Below, in pieces: positions 44,457-53,763 of a stretch of 64,000 nucleotides of DNA. The position numbers and the translations under genes are program-made. The notes beneath the pieces were generated by a model. That model was given only the letters and a program-made list of their open reading frames with translations, was not told the origin of the DNA and did not search any database. Each line of letters begins with the position of its first letter. Position 1 is the stretch's first letter. Location of the stretch: assembly GCF_000620465.1 (NCBI RefSeq), contig NZ_JIBE01000004.1, positions 186,001 to 250,000 of the forward strand, in the 5' to 3' direction. The stretch comes from Ralstonia sp. UNC404CL21Col (GTDB taxonomy: Bacteria > Pseudomonadota > Gammaproteobacteria > Burkholderiales > Burkholderiaceae).

Positions 44457-45599
44457 ATGCTGCGACGGGTGCTTTTCCGCTTGCACTGGCTGATCGGGTT
44501 GTCAGCCAGCGTGGTGCTGGCCATCGTCGGCGCCACCGGCGCCCTGATGGCCTACGAGGATGAACTGCTGCGCGCGCTCAATCCCGGCGTGCTCACCCTG
44601 CCCGCGCGCAGCGGCCCCGCGCCGACGCTGCTGCAGGTCGCAGCGCAGGCGCGTGCGGCCATGCCCAAACGCCCCGTCACCTTCATCACCGCTGCGTCCG
44701 CCCCAACCGAGCCGTGGCGCGTCTGGTATGCCTGGCCGCCCGGCAAACACGGCGGCAGCAGCCGCGGAGAGCTGCGCTACATCGATGCCGCCACCGGCAC
44801 GTTGCTGCCTGAAGCGCGCGCGCAGCACTTCTTTGCCACCGTCAAGCTGCTGCATCGAACGCTGCTTGCTGATGAGATCGGCAAGCAAATCGTCGGAGCC
44901 AGCACGGTGGGGCTTGTCGTAATGGCCCTCTCGGGCCTGTACCTGCGCTGGCCGCGTCGCGTCACGAACTGGCGAAGCTGGCTCGTGATCCGATGGAGCC
45001 GCGCCGGTCGCATTCGCTGGTGGGACGTGCACACCGTCCTCGGTACCCTGGTGTTGCCGCTGTATTTGCTCGCCGCCTTCAGCGGGCTGTATTGGGCGTA
45101 TGACTGGTACCGCGATGGCCTGCAGCGCCTGGCCGGCATGCCCGTTGTCACCAAGGCAAAACCGGTGGAAGGCGCGCGACAACCGCTCGACGGTGCGGCA
45201 TTGGAGCGCACGTGGAACGTTTTCCTGGCCAACGCGTCGAACTACGGAACCGCCACCCTGCGTATTGACGATGCCCGCACGGGCAAGGTCGATATCAACT
45301 GGCTGCCCGCAGATGCACCGCATGACCGGGCCTTCAACCGCTTGACGCTAGACGCCAGCACCGGCGTCGTCATCCGCAACGAATCCTTCGCCGACAAGCC
45401 GCCGATGCAACGCTTGCTGGCAGGCATGTTGCCGCTTCACAATGGACGCTACTTCGGACCGATCGGCGTCGTGCTAGTGTTGATTGGAGCATTGATGCTG
45501 CCGGTGTTTGCGGCAACGGGGTGGTGGCTGTATCTCGATCGGCGCCGACGCGCGCAACCGCAGCGCAAACACGCATCCGCAGCGACACGTCCTTGCTGA
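44457..45599 (+). CDS. PepSY-associated transmembrane protein (iron-uptake reductase-like)
   Basis: A 380-residue inner-membrane protein with four strong hydrophobic segments (about residues 10-32, 150-170, 200-225 and 345-365). The first begins [10 protein letters not shown], typical of PepSY-TM proteins, and periplasmic PepSY-like parts with WDVHTVLGT lie between. Conserved His residues at helix edges (HW, HRTL, DVHT, LHNG) would fit haem binding. Such proteins follow siderophore receptors and are thought to reduce ferric siderophores. It is coupled to the receptor gene by 22 bases. Confidence 0.85.
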   Translation: MLRRVLFRLHWLIGLSASVVLAIVGATGALMAYEDELLRALNPGVLTLPARSGPAPTLLQVAAQARAAMPKRPVTFITAASAPTEPWRVWYAWPPGKHGGSSRGELRYIDAATGTLLPEARAQHFFATVKLLHRTLLADEIGKQIVGASTVGLVVMALSGLYLRWPRRVTNWRSWLVIRWSRAGRIRWWDVHTVLGTLVLPLYLLAAFSGLYWAYDWYRDGLQRLAGMPVVTKAKPVEGARQPLDGAALERTWNVFLANASNYGTATLRIDDARTGKVDINWLPADAPHDRAFNRLTLDASTGVVIRNESFADKPPMQRLLAGMLPLHNGRYFGPIGVVLVLIGALMLPVFAATGWWLYLDRRRRAQPQRKHASAATRPC

Positions 45600-45654
45600 G
45601 AACGCAGGGGCGTCGACGCGATGTCGGGCGCCTCAACACAACAAGGACAACATC

Positions 45655-46197
45655 ATGGTGATCGAAAAATCCCGCGACCTCTGCCTGCGCCCGCTCGAGC
45701 GCAACGACCTGCGTTTCGTGCACGAGCTGAACAACGACGCGAAGATCATGCGTTATTGGTTCGAAGAGCCGTACGAAACCTTTACTGAACTCTCGCAACT
45801 CTACGACCGCCACGTGCACGACCAGCGCGAGCGCCGCTTCATCTGCGAAAACGATGCCGGCGAAGCCGTGGGTCTGGTCGAGTTGATGGAGCTGAACTAC
45901 ATCCACCGCCGCGGCGAATTCCAGATCATCATCGCGCCCGGCTGGCAAGGTCACGGCTATGCGTCAACCGCGACGCGACTGGCCGTCGACTATGCATTCA
46001 TGGTGCTGAATCTGCACAAGCTGTATCTCGTTGTCGACGTGGTGAACGAACGCGCGATCCACGTGTACGAGAAATGCGGCTTCCAGCGCGAAGGCGAGCT
46101 GATCGAAGAGTTCTTCAGCAACGGCGCGTATCACAACGCGCTGCGCATGTGCGTGTTCCAGCGCGATTACGTCAAGTCGATCCGCGGCGCCACCTGA
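45655..46197 (+). CDS. speG: Spermidine N(1)-acetyltransferase
   Basis: A 180-residue GNAT acetyltransferase. The sequence follows SpeG closely: [12 protein letters not shown] near residues 32-43, [10 protein letters not shown], then [13 protein letters not shown], the acetyl-CoA loop [10 protein letters not shown], and [17 protein letters not shown] at the end. It inactivates excess spermidine and so helps under polyamine or cold stress. An AAGGAC site lies 9 bases upstream of ATG 45655. No polyamine gene is adjacent. Confidence 0.9.
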   Translation: MVIEKSRDLCLRPLERNDLRFVHELNNDAKIMRYWFEEPYETFTELSQLYDRHVHDQRERRFICENDAGEAVGLVELMELNYIHRRGEFQIIIAPGWQGHGYASTATRLAVDYAFMVLNLHKLYLVVDVVNERAIHVYEKCGFQREGELIEEFFSNGAYHNALRMCVFQRDYVKSIRGAT

Positions 46198-46214
46198 CGC
46201 ACAACAGCGCGGCC

Positions 46215-46931
46215 CTACGCCGTGCGCAGCCACGCATGCAATTCGCGCTGCCCGACCTCAGTCATGTTCAGGGCCCGCGAGTGCTTTTGCCGCGCCAGCC
46301 ACCCCAGCGCGATACAGCACTCCGCCACAGCGGCCCCGAGCGCGCCTGCCAGGTGGGGGCGACGTTCGCTCCAGTCCATGCAGCCATAAGCAAAGCGGCG
46401 TCGGCCGTTGCGCAGTGCATTCACATCGACGCCGATGGCGGCCAGCGCCTGCTCACCTTCGGGCGTGACATCGTAGGCGCCGTGCGTTTCATCGAGCTGC
46501 GTCAGCCAGCCGCGCGACAGGAATTTCTCCGACACCTCCGTGCCGAGCTGCCCGGCCAGGTGGTCATAGCACAGGCGTGCCGCACGCAGGTTTTCGGGCA
46601 CGGCTGAGCGCCGCGGGTCCGCCGGCTTTTCAGGCGCGACCACCAGCAGTGATTCGATCATCTCCGCCACCGCCGGAGAGCGCAGCCCGAAGTACTTGTA
46701 GCGCCCGCTCGACAACGAGGTGATGAGCGCATCGGCCTCGAGCCGGCGCAAGTGCGCGCTGGCCGTGGCCGGCTCCACACCGGCGCCGTAGGCGAGTTCC
46801 TTGGCGGTGAGCGAGCGGCCTTCCATCAACAGCAGCAGCATGCGGATGCGGGTGGGGTCGCCAATGGTGGCGGCCACGCGGCCGATGTCCGGCTGGGTTG
46901 TCGATGCGGTGGCTGGGGAAGATGCGGTCAT
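46215..46931 (-). CDS. ArsR-type winged-helix regulator with extended C terminus
   Basis: A 238-residue regulator. Residues 10-90 form an ArsR-like winged helix (AATIGDPTRIRMLLLLMEGRS, then TAKELAYGAGVEPATASAHLRRLE). The rest, about 140 residues, is longer than in classical ArsR proteins and ends in a region with KHSRALNMTEVGQRELHAWL. Cysteines occur but not as the ELCVCDL metal site. It is divergent from a P450/ABM gene pair across 82 bases with an inverted repeat, and probably senses the substrate of that pair. ATG 46931 is used; the frame continues upstream over the P450 promoter. Confidence 0.82.
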   Translation of the reverse strand: MTASSPATASTTQPDIGRVAATIGDPTRIRMLLLLMEGRSLTAKELAYGAGVEPATASAHLRRLEADALITSLSSGRYKYFGLRSPAVAEMIESLLVVAPEKPADPRRSAVPENLRAARLCYDHLAGQLGTEVSEKFLSRGWLTQLDETHGAYDVTPEGEQALAAIGVDVNALRNGRRRFAYGCMDWSERRPHLAGALGAAVAECCIALGWLARQKHSRALNMTEVGQRELHAWLRTA

Positions 46932-46988
46932 GGTTCGATGGAGACCAAACTGTTGGTGCGTGACAGGCGGGCGGCCAGTCCAGAGAAT

Positions 46989-47006
46989 GGGAGCCATCTT
47001 ACTCCC
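46989..47006. promoter_or_regulatory. Inverted repeat between ArsR-type gene and P450 gene
   Basis: GGGAG (46989-46993) mirrors CTCCC (47002-47006) with 8 bases between, right before the P450 start at 47014. It is a candidate repressor site for the divergent ArsR-type protein. Confidence 0.35.
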
Positions 47007-47013
47007 GCGCCCC

Positions 47014-48153
47014 ATGCTGATGACCGCCCTCAACACCGCCCCGCCCGCCGACGTGCTGCAAGCCATTGGGCATGCTGATCCCGCCCCTTACTACGCCGAA
47101 CTGGCCGCCACGCGTCCGTTCTTCTTCGATGCCACCCTCGGCTGGTGGGTGGCCGCCGGCGCCGAAGCCGTCGATGCCGTGCTTGGCAGTGCCGCCTGTC
47201 GCGTACGGCCTGCAGAAGAGCCGGTGCCCAAGGCCGTGGCCGCAACGCCCACGGGCGCATTTTTTGGCCGCCTCGTGCGCCAGATCGACGGCCCTGATCA
47301 CAGCACACGCAAAGCCAAGGTGATGACCGCGTTGGGCCGACTGGATGTATCTGCGCTGGCCGGCCACGCGCAGCGGCATGCGCGCACTGCGCTGCCCGAT
47401 GCGGCAAGCCTGGACGCTGCGCTGGATTCCGATGCCCACTTTCGCGTGCCGCTCGCCACGATGGCGCAAACGCTGCTGGACGATCACGCCGATGCGCCTG
47501 CCTGCCAGGCCGACATTGCCGCCTACCTGGCCGCGTTGGGCCCGGGGGCCAGCGCAGGGGTGGTCGCGCAGGCCGATGCTGCCGTGGGCCGCTTGCAGCA
47601 GCGCTTTGCCGCCTCGCCGTTCGCCGACGGTGACAACGATGCCGACATCGCCAATCTCGCCGCCCTGCTCGCGCAAACCTACGACGCCTGCGCCGGGCTG
47701 CTCGGCAACTGCATTGTTGCGCTGTCGCGGCACGCCGGGTTGACTGCCCGGCTGCGCACGCAGCCGCACGCCATCGAGCCTTTCGTGCGTGAAGTCCTGC
47801 GCCGCGATGCGCCGGTGCAGAACACGCGCCGCTTCGTCGCGCACGATATCGTGCTGCTGGGCCAGCCGCTGCGCACCGGCGACAAGATCCTGGTGGTGCT
47901 GGCCGCCGCCAACGTGGATGGCACAACCAACCCGGACCCACTACGCTTCGACATCGACCGCGCAGCGCCGCGCTTGTGGACGTTCGGCGGCGGCGCGCAC
48001 CGCTGCCCCGCCGACGCATTGGCCACCACCATCGCGCGCGAAACGGTGCAGCATCTGCTGAGCCTGCCGGGTGTCGAGCGATGGCTCGCCGGCCTTGGCG
48101 AGGTGGCATACCGCCCCTCGCCCAATGCGCGCATTCCCCGCTTTCAAGCTTGA
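47014..48153 (+). CDS. Cytochrome P450, atypical I-helix
   Basis: A 379-residue soluble P450. The haem-binding loop is FGGGAHRC with Cys331, and ExxR is E260-R263. The I-helix, where most P450s have (A/G)Gx(D/E)T, reads YDACAG: Asp224 is kept but the following Thr is Ala-Cys, so the usual acid-alcohol pair for O2 activation is incomplete. The protein is shorter than most bacterial P450s. ATG 47014 is used; another lies two codons later. No ferredoxin or reductase gene is adjacent; instead an ABM-domain protein follows after 48 bases. Substrate unknown. Confidence 0.82.
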   Translation: MLMTALNTAPPADVLQAIGHADPAPYYAELAATRPFFFDATLGWWVAAGAEAVDAVLGSAACRVRPAEEPVPKAVAATPTGAFFGRLVRQIDGPDHSTRKAKVMTALGRLDVSALAGHAQRHARTALPDAASLDAALDSDAHFRVPLATMAQTLLDDHADAPACQADIAAYLAALGPGASAGVVAQADAAVGRLQQRFAASPFADGDNDADIANLAALLAQTYDACAGLLGNCIVALSRHAGLTARLRTQPHAIEPFVREVLRRDAPVQNTRRFVAHDIVLLGQPLRTGDKILVVLAAANVDGTTNPDPLRFDIDRAAPRLWTFGGGAHRCPADALATTIARETVQHLLSLPGVERWLAGLGEVAYRPSPNARIPRFQA

Positions 48154-48201
48154 AGTTGCACCCACGAACGCATCACGAAAACACCCCACAGGAGACTTGC
48201 C

Positions 48202-48546
48202 ATGATCGCCGTCATCTTTGAAGTCGAGCCTGCACAAGGCCAGCGCGACACCTACCTCAACCTTGCCGCACGGCTGAAGCCCCTGCTTGAGCAGGTGGAC
48301 GGCTTCATCTCGGTGGAGCGCTTCCAGAGCATCACGAATCCGGACAAGATGCTCTCGCTGTCGTTCTTTCGCGATGAAGACGCCGTCAAGGCCTGGCGCA
48401 ACATGGAGCAGCACCGCGGCGCGCAGCACGTCGGCCGCGACCACGCGTTTGCCGACTACCGCCTGCGCATCGCCCACGTGGTGCGCGACTACGGCATGAC
48501 CGAGCGCGACGAAGCCCCGACCGACAGCCGCGCCGAGCACGCCTGA
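48202..48546 (+). CDS. Antibiotic biosynthesis monooxygenase (ABM) domain protein
   Basis: A 114-residue protein. The first 95 residues are one ferredoxin-like ABM domain: IAVIFEVEP, then FISVERFQSI, LSLSFFRDEDAVKAWRNMEQH, ending in a short beta strand. ABM proteins are cofactor-free oxygenases, haem-degrading enzymes, or small helper proteins. CAGGAG lies 10 bases before the ATG. Its gene is the second of the P450 pair, so it may oxidise the same compound or deal with a reactive product. The last 15 residues are polar and likely disordered. Confidence 0.82.
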   Translation: MIAVIFEVEPAQGQRDTYLNLAARLKPLLEQVDGFISVERFQSITNPDKMLSLSFFRDEDAVKAWRNMEQHRGAQHVGRDHAFADYRLRIAHVVRDYGMTERDEAPTDSRAEHA

Positions 48547-48698
48547 GCGCAGGGCCGCGCACCTCTGCGGGCCCGATGTGACGCCTTTTGCGCCCGCCGG
48601 GCACCACCTTTGCTTAATCAGTCAGAACCCGCACGGCCGAGCGCGCCGCATCACGGCCCCGGCATGCTGCCGTGCGCAACGATTGCAAAGGAATTGTC

Positions 48699-49853
48699 AT
48701 GAATACCGCTTCTCATGAGGCTGAACGTGAGCCGCAAGTCGCTCCAGCCCGTACCGTTCAGAGCCCGGTGCGTTATGCCGTGGTCGGCGCGGGGTGGATT
48801 TCCCAGGCCGCGTTTCTGCCGGGCGTAGCGCAAAGCGGCAACTCCGTCGTCACGGCGCTGGTCACCGGCGATGAGGTCAAGGCCACCGCGCTGGCCGAGC
48901 GCTACGGCATCGAGCATGTCCACGGCTATGCGGACTATGACCAGCTGCTCGCCTCGGGCGATATCGACGCGATCTACCTCGCGCTGCCCAACGACATGCA
49001 CCGGCAGTACGCCCTCCCCGCCCTCCAGCGCGGCATCCACGTCCTGCTTGAAAAGCCCATGGCCACCAGCGAGGCCGATTGCGAAGCGATGATCGAAGCG
49101 GCCCGCAACGGCAATGCGAAATTGATGATTGCCTACCGGCTGCATTTCGAGCCCGCCACGCTGGCCGCCATTGAACTGGTGCGAGCCGGCAAGCTGGGCC
49201 GCATTCGCGCGTTCTCGGCCGTGTTCAGCCAATCGGTGGCGCCATCCAACCACCGAGCCAATCACGGCTATTGGGCCGGGCCGGTGTCCGACATGGGCGT
49301 GTACCCCATCAACGCGGTGCGCAATCTCTTTGGCGAAGAGCCGGTCGAGGTGTCGGCCTGTGGCGTGCGCGACCCCGACCTCCCGTTCAACTTCGACGAC
49401 ACCGTCAGCGTGACACTGCGCTTTGCCGACCACCGCGTCGCCCAGTTCGTCGTCAGCTACAGCGGCGCAAGCATCGACCAGTACCGCATCCTCGGGACGA
49501 AAGGCGATCTGGAAGTTTCGCCTGGGTTCATGTTTGGCGTGGGGCTGAAATACCGCGCCACCATCGACGGCAAGACGCACGAACAGGCGTTTGACGCGAC
49601 CGACCAGTTCGGCGGCGAGCTGCAGTATTTCTCCGATTGCATCCTCAACAACCGGGAGCCCGAGCCGAACGGCGAGGAGGGCTTGGCCGACGTGCGCGTA
49701 CTGGCCGCCATCGAGCGCGCGCTGGAGTCGGGGCAGCCGCAAAACCTGGGGCCGTTCCAGCGTCAAGGCCGCATGGAGACTGCGCAGGTGCGCAGGCTGC
49801 CGCCCGTGCCGTCGCCAGAACTCGTGGACGCAGCTGAACCCAGCCAGGGATAA
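48699..49853 (+). CDS. Gfo/Idh/MocA-family oxidoreductase (glucose-fructose oxidoreductase-like)
   Basis: A 384-residue NAD(P) dehydrogenase. The nucleotide loop is VVGAGWISQAAFLPG near residue 28, the catalytic Lys is in LLEKPMA, and DMGVYPINAVRNLFGEEP is the substrate-side helix of glucose-fructose-oxidoreductase-like members. No Tat or Sec signal peptide is visible, so the protein is cytoplasmic, unlike the Zymomonas enzyme. ATG 48699 has a GGAA site 5 bases upstream. No partner gene helps to define the sugar. A terminator for the opposite strand lies downstream. Confidence 0.87.
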   Translation: MNTASHEAEREPQVAPARTVQSPVRYAVVGAGWISQAAFLPGVAQSGNSVVTALVTGDEVKATALAERYGIEHVHGYADYDQLLASGDIDAIYLALPNDMHRQYALPALQRGIHVLLEKPMATSEADCEAMIEAARNGNAKLMIAYRLHFEPATLAAIELVRAGKLGRIRAFSAVFSQSVAPSNHRANHGYWAGPVSDMGVYPINAVRNLFGEEPVEVSACGVRDPDLPFNFDDTVSVTLRFADHRVAQFVVSYSGASIDQYRILGTKGDLEVSPGFMFGVGLKYRATIDGKTHEQAFDATDQFGGELQYFSDCILNNREPEPNGEEGLADVRVLAAIERALESGQPQNLGPFQRQGRMETAQVRRLPPVPSPELVDAAEPSQG

Positions 49854-49872
49854 GAAGAACCGAAAAAGAAAA

Positions 49873-49896
49873 ACGCCCGCGACGAACGGCGGGCGT
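49873..49896 (-). terminator. Rho-independent terminator of the 96-residue membrane protein gene
   Basis: An 8-bp stem (49873-49880 with 49889-49896) has an 8-base loop. On the minus strand it is followed by TTTTCTTTTT, a good termination tract, 17 bases after the stop of the minus-strand gene. It may also stop plus-strand readthrough weakly. Confidence 0.78.
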
Positions 49897-49912
49897 GGGT
49901 GGGATTCAGGAT

Positions 49913-50203
49913 TTACAGATTGATGCGCTGGACGGCGTCGCGCATGCGCTTGCGGATCGAAACGTCCGAATTGGTGTTGCTGCTGGAGCCGTCGGTTTCC
50001 ATGGCGTTATCGCAACGCCATTCCGTGGCTTCGCCGTTGTCGGTCAGCGCACAGACGCGGTGGGTCCAGCGGTCCCACACAAACACATCACTGCCGGCCT
50101 CACCGGAGAGCAGCGGCTCAAAACGGTACATCCACAAGTACCCGACACCCAGCAGGGTGACCAGGAAGATCGCCATCCAGGACGCTTTGATTCGGCGCCA
50201 CAT
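49913..50203 (-). CDS. Small single-pass membrane protein of unknown function
   Basis: A 96-residue protein with one hydrophobic helix at residues 8-25 (short basic N terminus inside) and a periplasmic part. Two Cys (C51 and C64) lie 13 apart in HRVCALTDNGEATEWRC and could form a disulfide. The tail is Ser/Asn-rich, then a basic helix. ATG 50203 has GAGGAG 8 bases upstream; an ATG two codons earlier is too close to that site. I do not recognise the family. Confidence 0.7.
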   Translation of the reverse strand: MWRRIKASWMAIFLVTLLGVGYLWMYRFEPLLSGEAGSDVFVWDRWTHRVCALTDNGEATEWRCDNAMETDGSSSNTNSDVSIRKRMRDAVQRINL

Positions 50204-50373
50204 TCTCATTTCTCCTCGTGGAGCCACTGCGCCGGACGCACCTGACAGGGCGTCGCTGGGCCAAAAGCGCGGTACTCCAAGGGGCAAATCGTAACATGTG
50301 GCATCCCGGCCCCGGCTCAAGCGGGCAGCCGATGCGGCAGCGCCACAACACCAACAACCACCTTATCGGAGCG

Positions 50374-53300
50374 TCAGTTGAAGACGTCCTGCCGGTAGCG
50401 GCCGGATTGCATCTGCGCCGCCAACCAGTCCGACGCGGTCGACAGATCGCTGCCGTAGCGCGCCTGATGCATGCCGATGAGCGTGTCGCGCACCGCTGGC
50501 GCCATCGCACGGCCGTCGCCACAGACATACAACGTGGCGCCCACATCGAACGCCGCCCACACAGCTTCGCGCGCATCCCACAGGGCATGCTGCACGAAGC
50601 GATGCGGATGCTCGGCCACGCAGGAATACGCGGGAAAGACGCGCACCACGCCTGCCTCTTCCCACGCACGCACAGTGTCTCGGTAGAGAAAGTCGTGCTC
50701 GGGGTGACGGCAGCCGAAGCACAGCAGCGACGTTGCCACCGCCTCGCCCGCCGCCTGCTGCGCGGCGCGCTCCTCCAGGAAGCCCCGGAACGGCGCGATG
50801 CCCGTGCCGGCACCGATCAGCACCATCGGCTTGCTGGCGTCTGCGTCGGGTGCGAACGACGGATTGGGCGTGCGCACGGCGGCAGCGATCTCGGCGCCTG
50901 CATGCAGCGTCATCAGGTAGGTCGATGCCGTCCCGCGATACGTGCCGACGCCAGACCATGCCGGCCCCGACACCGTGCCCACCGTCAGTGCGGCCACACC
51001 CGGCGACACTCGCGCCGACGACGCGATGGAATAGAAGCGCGGGCGCATCGGCCCAAGCCGCGCGAGAAACGCCTCCAGCGTCAGCTCGATCGCGGGGAAG
51101 CGGATCAACAAGTCGAGCACGCTGACATGCGCGACTTGAATGTCACGGTCGAAGCGCTCGGCCGCGTCATCGCCTTCCAGCCAGACGGCAAGCTGACCGC
51201 GCGTGAACGGACAGCGCGTGGCCGCGTGCAGCGCGGTGATATCGCGCACGGTAGCGGTGTCCTGCAGCTCGACGAAATCGCGCAGCAGCTGGCGCACGGA
51301 CACCGGCTGGTTCAGCGGCAGGTGCCGCACGTGCACATGGCGCGCAGTCAGGGTGACGAGCGCATCGCCCTCCAACGCAAGCCGCGCGATGGCGGCGTCG
51401 ACACGGTCATCGGCATTGCGCGGGTAGACGGCGAGGTGGTCGCCGGTGGCGTAGGTCGCGTCGTCGGGCAACCGCACCGTGAGATGACGCGTGGGGCCGC
51501 GCGGCGCCTCCCGCGTGAAATCCCACAGGCCGGTGGCGTCGCTGACGAGTTCTTCATTGGCGAGCACCGTCATCGTGCGTGCGGCCGGCGGCAGCGTGGC
51601 GGCGCGGAGCGCATCAGGCGCAACGTAGTCGACGTGGACGGACGGGCCGTCGGCGTGGGTTTGGCGGGCGCCCAGGGCGCTCCACAGGCTGCGCGTCCAG
51701 GCGTCGACGGCAGCATCGAAACCGGCATTTCCGTCCGCCTCGCCACGCGGCACGATGGCTTGCGCGCCGGCTGCAGCAAGCATCGCTTCCACCCGCTTCG
51801 GGAACGCCTGGAACGCGGGCCATTGCGAGTTGCCGCAACCCAGGACGGCATAGCGCAATCCGGCTGCCTGCCTGGTGAGCGCATCGGCGGCATCGAGCCG
51901 CGCCTCCAAGGTGCGGGCGCTGTCCGGTGCGCGGCCGTTGTAGGTGGCGGCTACCACAATGAGCGTGCCCTGCTGCGGCAGCGCGTCGGCAATGGCGTCG
52001 AGCGGCGCCACCTTGGCGTCGAACCCGGCACGCGATGCGGTGGCTGCGAGTTGCTCGGCGATGTCCTGGCAGGTGCCCAGGCTGCCGCCATACAGCACGT
52101 GCATCGGCTCACCGCCGCCGGCAAGTGCAGATTCGGCGGCGTCTTGCGTGACGGCCTCGGTGCACGCAGGCGTGGCGATCGACAGCCGCTCCCGCGCGTT
52201 GCGCAGCCGCGCGCGCAAACGGAAACCGTCCGGTTTGAGCGTCAGCGTTTCCTTGATCTGGAAGCCGTAGTCGTACGGGTCGGACAGCGCAAAGCGCTGC
52301 AGGATCACCGCAAGCGCCAGCTTGGCTTCGGTCAGCGCAAACTGGCGGCCGATGCAGGCGCGCTCGCCGTTGCCGAAGGGCTTGTAGGCGTGCGGGTGGA
52401 GCTTGGCTTCGTTCTCTGGCAGGAAGCGGTCGATATCGAAGACTTCGGGGCGATCCCACACCGCCGGATCGCGATGCAGCGCCAGCAGCACGGTTACCAC
52501 GCGCTGGTCCTTGCGGATGGCGTAGCGGCCGCCAATGCGCGTGTCTTCATACGGCGCCACGCCAAAGCTCGGGGCGGTCGGCCACAGGCGCAGCGTTTCC
52601 TTCAACACGCGCTCGATCACATCCAGCTGCGCGAGGTGCGCATACTGCGGCACGGTATCGCCCGGCAGCACGCGGTCAACCTCGGCATATGCCTGCGCCA
52701 GCACGGCCGGATGGCGCAGCAGCATGTACAGCGCAAAAGTCAGCAAGCCGCTCGTGGTTTCATGCCCGGCAATCAGGAAGGTGATGACCTGGAAGCGGAT
52801 GTTGGTGTCATCCAGCGGCTCGTCCGACACGGGATCGCGCGCGTTGAGCATCAGCCCAAGCAAGTCGCTCGCGCCGATGCCGCCATCTTTTGCCTGACGG
52901 CGTGCGCGGATCACCTCGTCCACCAATTGATGCATGGCGGCCACGTCCTGCTCGAACCGCCGATGGTGCTCGTGCATGAAGCGGTCTTTGAGCGGCAGGC
53001 GCGTGAGCTTGCCCATCGCTTCGGACAGCACCCCCACCATGGCCGCCAGGAACGGATGCAGCTCCGGCGTATTGAACGAATCGAAGCGATATCCGAAACC
53101 CGCCAGCGAGATGGTGTCGAGCGTGAGCCGCGTCATGTCGTCGGCCACGGGGATATCGGCGTCTGGCCCCTGGCGCGCCCATTTGTCGGCCAGCGCATTG
53201 GCCACGTCGAGCATCACATCGAAGTAACCCTTCATCGCACGCTGGCTGAAGGCCGGCAGCAGAATGCGATGCGCCTTGCCCCAGTTGGGCTCGTCCTGAT

Positions 53301-53613
53301 GCGCCGTGAAGAGGCCATCGCCCGCCCCCGCCCGCAGGAACGAGAGCGGCGGGCCGATCAGTTTGCGAAAACGCGTTTCGTCGCAGAGTTCGGCCACCAG
53401 ATCGGCGGAATAGACAAACGGCACGCGCCGCCCGGCAAAGTCGAGCTGGTAGAGACCTTGGGGGAACTGGCGGCTGGTTTCCAGAAGCGTCTGGGCCAGG
53501 CGGTCTTTGGGGAGTTGCAGCAGGTTGCCCAGCCACGGCAAGCCCTTAGGCTGGGGGATGGGCTCCGCCGCAGCGGGCGAGGCATTGGCGGGTAACTCGG
53601 AGGCGGAACGCAT
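50374..53613 (-). CDS. Self-sufficient cytochrome P450 / NADPH-P450 reductase fusion (CYP102-like)
   Basis: A 1079-residue soluble fatty-acid-hydroxylase-type enzyme built like P450 BM3. The haem domain (about 1-475) has AGHETTSG in the I-helix (282-289), ETLR as ExxR (339-342) and FGNGERACIG with Cys420. The FMN flavodoxin domain begins near 504 with LYGGSLGTCQDIAEQL. The FAD/NADPH part has RFYSIASS and GAGTGIAPFRGFLEE and ends RYRQDVFN. All domains and motifs are intact, so electrons can flow from NADPH to haem in one chain. Expected reaction: subterminal hydroxylation of medium or long fatty acids; the actual substrate is not known. No dedicated regulator gene is adjacent. Confidence 0.93.
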   Translation of the reverse strand: MRSASELPANASPAAAEPIPQPKGLPWLGNLLQLPKDRLAQTLLETSRQFPQGLYQLDFAGRRVPFVYSADLVAELCDETRFRKLIGPPLSFLRAGAGDGLFTAHQDEPNWGKAHRILLPAFSQRAMKGYFDVMLDVANALADKWARQGPDADIPVADDMTRLTLDTISLAGFGYRFDSFNTPELHPFLAAMVGVLSEAMGKLTRLPLKDRFMHEHHRRFEQDVAAMHQLVDEVIRARRQAKDGGIGASDLLGLMLNARDPVSDEPLDDTNIRFQVITFLIAGHETTSGLLTFALYMLLRHPAVLAQAYAEVDRVLPGDTVPQYAHLAQLDVIERVLKETLRLWPTAPSFGVAPYEDTRIGGRYAIRKDQRVVTVLLALHRDPAVWDRPEVFDIDRFLPENEAKLHPHAYKPFGNGERACIGRQFALTEAKLALAVILQRFALSDPYDYGFQIKETLTLKPDGFRLRARLRNARERLSIATPACTEAVTQDAAESALAGGGEPMHVLYGGSLGTCQDIAEQLAATASRAGFDAKVAPLDAIADALPQQGTLIVVAATYNGRAPDSARTLEARLDAADALTRQAAGLRYAVLGCGNSQWPAFQAFPKRVEAMLAAAGAQAIVPRGEADGNAGFDAAVDAWTRSLWSALGARQTHADGPSVHVDYVAPDALRAATLPPAARTMTVLANEELVSDATGLWDFTREAPRGPTRHLTVRLPDDATYATGDHLAVYPRNADDRVDAAIARLALEGDALVTLTARHVHVRHLPLNQPVSVRQLLRDFVELQDTATVRDITALHAATRCPFTRGQLAVWLEGDDAAERFDRDIQVAHVSVLDLLIRFPAIELTLEAFLARLGPMRPRFYSIASSARVSPGVAALTVGTVSGPAWSGVGTYRGTASTYLMTLHAGAEIAAAVRTPNPSFAPDADASKPMVLIGAGTGIAPFRGFLEERAAQQAAGEAVATSLLCFGCRHPEHDFLYRDTVRAWEEAGVVRVFPAYSCVAEHPHRFVQHALWDAREAVWAAFDVGATLYVCGDGRAMAPAVRDTLIGMHQARYGSDLSTASDWLAAQMQSGRYRQDVFN

Positions 53614-53713
53614 GCGCGGTCGACTGCGAAAATGGGTTGTCCGCCAATGTACGCGCCGCCCTGCCCTGCATCAAACAAAGTCGCCATGTTTGAATGCGGC
53701 CCCCTAAAAGTGA

Positions 53714-53739
53714 ATCGGGCGACCCGTGGGCCACCCGAT
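53714..53739 (-). terminator. Possible terminator after the DUF2968 gene
   Basis: ATCGGG (53714-53719) pairs with CCCGAT (53734-53739), with further inner GC pairing. On the minus strand it is followed by TTCACTTTT, an incomplete T-tract, 25 bases after the DUF2968 stop. Confidence 0.45.
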
Positions 53740-53763
53740 CTGGGGACGATGTGAAGCGCTGGA

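Noticed and set aside
50218-53595. An open frame of over 1100 codons on the plus strand
   Set aside because: It is antisense to the CYP102-type gene, whose domains are complete; its residues are Arg/His-rich and show no domain. It is a GC-content artefact.
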